A stretch of DNA of 7,761 nucleotides from Candidatus Heimdallarchaeota archaeon (GTDB lineage Archaea > Asgardarchaeota > Heimdallarchaeia > Heimdallarchaeales > Heimdallarchaeaceae), in assembly GCA_023135215.1 (NCBI GenBank), contig JAGLTP010000381.1, positions 1 to 7,761 on the forward strand. Reading direction: 5' to 3'. Shown here piece by piece: positions 5,900 through 7,761 of the stretch. Position numbers and translations under genes: made by a program. Within the stretch, counting starts at the first letter, position 1, and every line of letters begins with the position of its first letter. Under the pieces are notes generated by a model. It was not told the DNA's origin, searched no databases, and saw only the letters and a program-made list of their open reading frames with translations.

Positions 5900-6610
5900 A
5901 TGGAGATTCCAAGAGATATATCGAATCATCTATTCTATACTGCATGGGTTCTATTACTACTTCAAATGGGGAAAATTCTAGGGAGTGCATTTTATTATGA
6001 TTTAGTTGTAATAATCATAGACATCGCATTTGATTGTACCCTAATTCTATTTGGTATTGGAGTAATTAGAATTGGAAAAAAGAATTTACAACTAACTCAC
6101 TGGAAAATATCCAGCATACTAATTTTTAGTGCTTCCTTCGTTGATATGGTTACTATTATTCTATCCTTCATATACATCGATGAAAATTGGATCATGAAAC
6201 CTCTTATTCTTGTAAGATTAGTTTTACTTCTAGTGTATTTGATTTTATTAGTAATAGGTTTTGCTTATATTAAACTATTACTTGACAGCATGGAAAATGT
6301 CAATATCATCAATCGAAAGGGAAGGTTCCTAATTTCAATAGGATACCTTGTACAGTTCTACCCCTATCTAGCTGCCTGGTCTAATGATTGGGTATCTCCA
6401 AGGTTTTTACCTGTTAGTGTCGAAAACACAGCTTTAGTAGTATTCCTTCTTGCTTCTTTTGCACTAATTTTAGGATTTCTTGAATTAGTATTTACACTGA
6501 AGATTTTAAGGGAAGGGTTCATCCAAGAAAACGGAACTGAGTTAGAAGAGAAAGAAGTCGTTACAGAGAATGACCAGAACTTTATAATTAGAGATGAAGA
6601 AGATGGATAG
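5900..6610 (+). CDS. Six-helix membrane protein, operon gene 2
   Basis: This 236-residue protein is not recognised. Hydrophobic segments lie at about residues 12-30, 34-57, 69-93, 101-126, 143-160 and 176-204, the same three-hairpin layout as the gene before it. Segments 2, 4 and 6 end in glycine-aromatic/aliphatic then basic residues (FGIGVIRIGKK, VIGFAYIKLLLDS, LGFLELVFTLKILRE), again placing these ends inside. The last 30 residues are an acidic tail (LEEKEVVTENDQ) without the zinc ribbon. The ATG follows the preceding TAA by five bases, with only a weak Shine-Dalgarno-like AGGT seven bases before it, so translation is probably coupled to the upstream gene. Its 3' end overlaps the next gene. 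Confidence 0.83.
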   Translation: MEIPRDISNHLFYTAWVLLLLQMGKILGSAFYYDLVVIIIDIAFDCTLILFGIGVIRIGKKNLQLTHWKISSILIFSASFVDMVTIILSFIYIDENWIMKPLILVRLVLLLVYLILLVIGFAYIKLLLDSMENVNIINRKGRFLISIGYLVQFYPYLAAWSNDWVSPRFLPVSVENTALVVFLLASFALILGFLELVFTLKILREGFIQENGTELEEKEVVTENDQNFIIRDEEDG

Positions 6611-7265
6611 AGTACAAAGTGCTAAATTCATATCAAGTGGGAGTATAATGATCTTAGTATTCTATGTTTTTCTAGCGATTTTTTCAGATGGATTACGAGA
6701 TACTAGCCTACCTGGAATGTCAGCTGTTCAGATACTTTTTATTCCATTGATTATAGCATTTATTGGAATTGGTTTTGCTTCATATAATCTAGGTTTTGAT
6801 TCTGATGAACCATGGGAAAGAGGTAAAATAATAGCAATTTTAATAGCAATCAGTATTATTATTCTCCTACTAGCTCAACTCTCATTAATAGTTGCAGGAG
6901 TTGATGAAGATATAATTATTCGACCCGTTTTCTTCTATATTGGTGACATTTTAATGATAATTTCAAGTTTATCATTTAGCTTGGCATTCTTTTTCTTTAG
7001 GAGACAATTACTCACTTTATATTTTAAGAAAATAGTTGTCAAATATCCAAATTTCTTACCAACATTATCTTTTGGATTACAAGCTGTAGCATATTGTCTT
7101 TTCTTTGGGGCATCCTTCTCACAAGGAGATGTCCTGTTAGGTATCGATATAGCAGGTATCATAATCGCATCAATATCAGTTCTTCTATTAATTGGAGGAT
7201 TAATACCTGTAAACATCTCCTTCCGAGCTTACTCTCATTTAGTAGATGATGAGAGTTTAAGATAA
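6594..7265 (+). CDS. Six-helix membrane protein, operon gene 3
   Basis: This 223-residue protein is not recognised. Hydrophobic segments are visible at about residues 11-31, 43-66, 78-102, 111-136, 155-174 and 182-206, matching the other two operon products in number and spacing. Basic residues after segment 4 (FFFFRRQLLTLYFKK) and segment 6 (SFRAY) fit cytosolic ends; the end of segment 2 is more acidic (FDSDEPWERGK) than in its neighbours. It has only a short C-terminal tail. The first ATG overlaps the previous gene by 17 bases; a second in-frame ATG at 6603 would give an 8-base overlap. No Shine-Dalgarno sequence favours either, and coupled translation is likely. An AT-rich TTTATAATT at 6581-6589 is too close to be a promoter for it. 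Confidence 0.83.
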   Translation: MKKMDRVQSAKFISSGSIMILVFYVFLAIFSDGLRDTSLPGMSAVQILFIPLIIAFIGIGFASYNLGFDSDEPWERGKIIAILIAISIIILLLAQLSLIVAGVDEDIIIRPVFFYIGDILMIISSLSFSLAFFFFRRQLLTLYFKKIVVKYPNFLPTLSFGLQAVAYCLFFGASFSQGDVLLGIDIAGIIIASISVLLLIGGLIPVNISFRAYSHLVDDESLR

Positions 7266-7275
7266 AAGAAACTAG

Positions 7276-7761
7276 TTACTCGTTTTTGCCAATGAATGTT
7301 GTAGTTTGAATCAAATCATTAATCTTTCTTTCTATATGATCTGGTCTAAACAAAACTGCAAATGATACTTTGAAAACTTCTATACCTTCATAATGTTCGA
7401 CTATTCGAGTTAATGTATCTGCGATTTCATTTAATGAGTTTGTTTCATTCCCACTTCTTAAAATCGCTAAAAACGAAACCACCAGATCCTTTTTTCTTTT
7501 GTTGATGAGTAATTCAGACATTTGCTTAATTTTCTCAATCTGATGCAAATCTTGGGGATCAAAGATGAAGAGGAATCCTTCAACATCTTCAAAGAGTAAG
7601 GGAGCTAAAGAAAGTATATCTCGTTTATAGTCGATTACAGAAAATTGTGTTGAGATTACATCATTCCCTAGTTTTAGATCAAAATTAATAGGTTCATATC
7701 CACCCTCATATTTATATGAAGGTTGCAATCCTTCTCGCTCAAGGTATTGATTTATAATCTT
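7276..7761 (-). CDS. Ras-like small GTPase-family protein, degenerate motifs (5' end outside the window)
   Basis: The reading frame stays open to the right edge, so this is a partial gene with 161 residues visible. A TTG at 7728 is unlikely to be the start, because the upstream in-frame codons (KIINQYLEREG) look like the helix that follows a P-loop, comparable to the SLINRFL of Ras-family proteins. The G1 motif itself would lie just beyond the edge. Visible Ras-like order: strand FSVIDYKRD (about residues 40-47), where DTAGQ of G3 is expected but only the aspartate remains; LLFEDVEGFLFIFD (55-68), close to the EGFLCVFA strand of Ras; VVSFLAILRSGNE (94-106), where N/T-K-x-D of G4 is expected and missing; and FKVSFAV (130-136) near G5, then a final helix. 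GTP binding is therefore doubtful, though a P-loop may exist outside. It is convergent with the membrane operon, with a 10-bp gap. The family call is by eye and moderately secure. Confidence 0.68.
   Translation of the reverse strand, partial: KIINQYLEREGLQPSYKYEGGYEPINFDLKLGNDVISTQFSVIDYKRDILSLAPLLFEDVEGFLFIFDPQDLHQIEKIKQMSELLINKRKKDLVVSFLAILRSGNETNSLNEIADTLTRIVEHYEGIEVFKVSFAVLFRPDHIERKINDLIQTTTFIGKNE
7283..7287 (+). terminator. Oligo-T candidate terminator for the membrane operon
   Basis: TTTTT lies 18 bases after the TAA of the last operon gene, already inside the 3' end of the convergent minus-strand gene. Archaeal terminators need only such a T-run. With a 10-bp gap between the converging genes, any terminator must fall within the opposing coding region. 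Five T's in AT-rich DNA is weak evidence. Confidence 0.28.

Noticed and set aside
5493..5929. Minus-strand open frames opposite the zinc-ribbon membrane gene
   Set aside because: The Ser-run and Cys-poor translations are complements of the Glu-rich linker and membrane segments; the opposite strand has six membrane segments and a zinc ribbon.
6581..6589. TTTATAATT as an internal promoter for operon gene 3
   Set aside because: It lies only 5 to 20 bases before the candidate ATGs, too close for an archaeal TATA box, and is inside the preceding coding sequence.
6935..7216. Minus-strand open frame of 93 codons opposite operon gene 3
   Set aside because: It is the complement of a protein with six well-spaced membrane segments and has no promoter.
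7276..7728. A complete 150-residue gene starting at the TTG at 7728
   Set aside because: The frame is open to the window edge and the upstream codons continue a Ras-like helix, so the gene is partial and starts outside.
1..7761. CRISPR array, tRNA or rRNA genes, transposase, or a known defence system
   Set aside because: No regularly spaced direct repeats, cloverleaf-like sequence, terminal inverted repeats with transposase or recognisable defence effector was seen on either strand.

Overview
The window reads as a piece of an AT-rich archaeal chromosome, most likely from an Asgard archaeon. Promoters are archaeal: TATA boxes lie about 26-31 nt upstream of start codons, so several mRNAs should be leaderless or nearly so. 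One protein appears to join a longin-like domain to a Ras-like fold without a P-loop, and a second Ras-like protein is cut by the right edge. Longin and Ras-like proteins are typically abundant in Asgard genomes. The Asgard placement is an inference; the window has no rRNA or marker gene.

Layout. Four genes lie on the minus strand from 16 to 4746: a metallo-beta-lactamase-fold hydrolase (16-867), a DUF4139-type coiled-coil protein (1032-2975), the longin/pseudo-GTPase candidate (3100-4164) and a four-helix membrane protein (4240-4746). A 137-bp divergent promoter region (4747-4883) follows, with two strong TATA boxes and an inverted repeat against one of them. Three tightly packed plus-strand genes come next (4884-5894, 5900-6610, 6594-7265), each encoding a predicted six-helix membrane protein; the first ends in a four-cysteine zinc ribbon. 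A 10-bp convergent gap separates them from the minus-strand Ras-like gene (7276 to the edge).

How the genes may work together. The three plus-strand genes look like one operon whose products have the same helix layout, possibly built from a repeated two-helix hairpin. The divergent 168-residue protein looks like a two-hairpin relative, so the four may form one membrane family or complex. Genes for longin- and GTPase-like proteins lie on both sides of this membrane cluster, which suggests, without proving it, a membrane-associated regulatory module. The hydrolase and the DUF4139 protein have promoters of their own and need not belong to it. No tRNA, rRNA, CRISPR array, insertion sequence or integrase was seen, and no gene-free stretch exceeds 300 bases.
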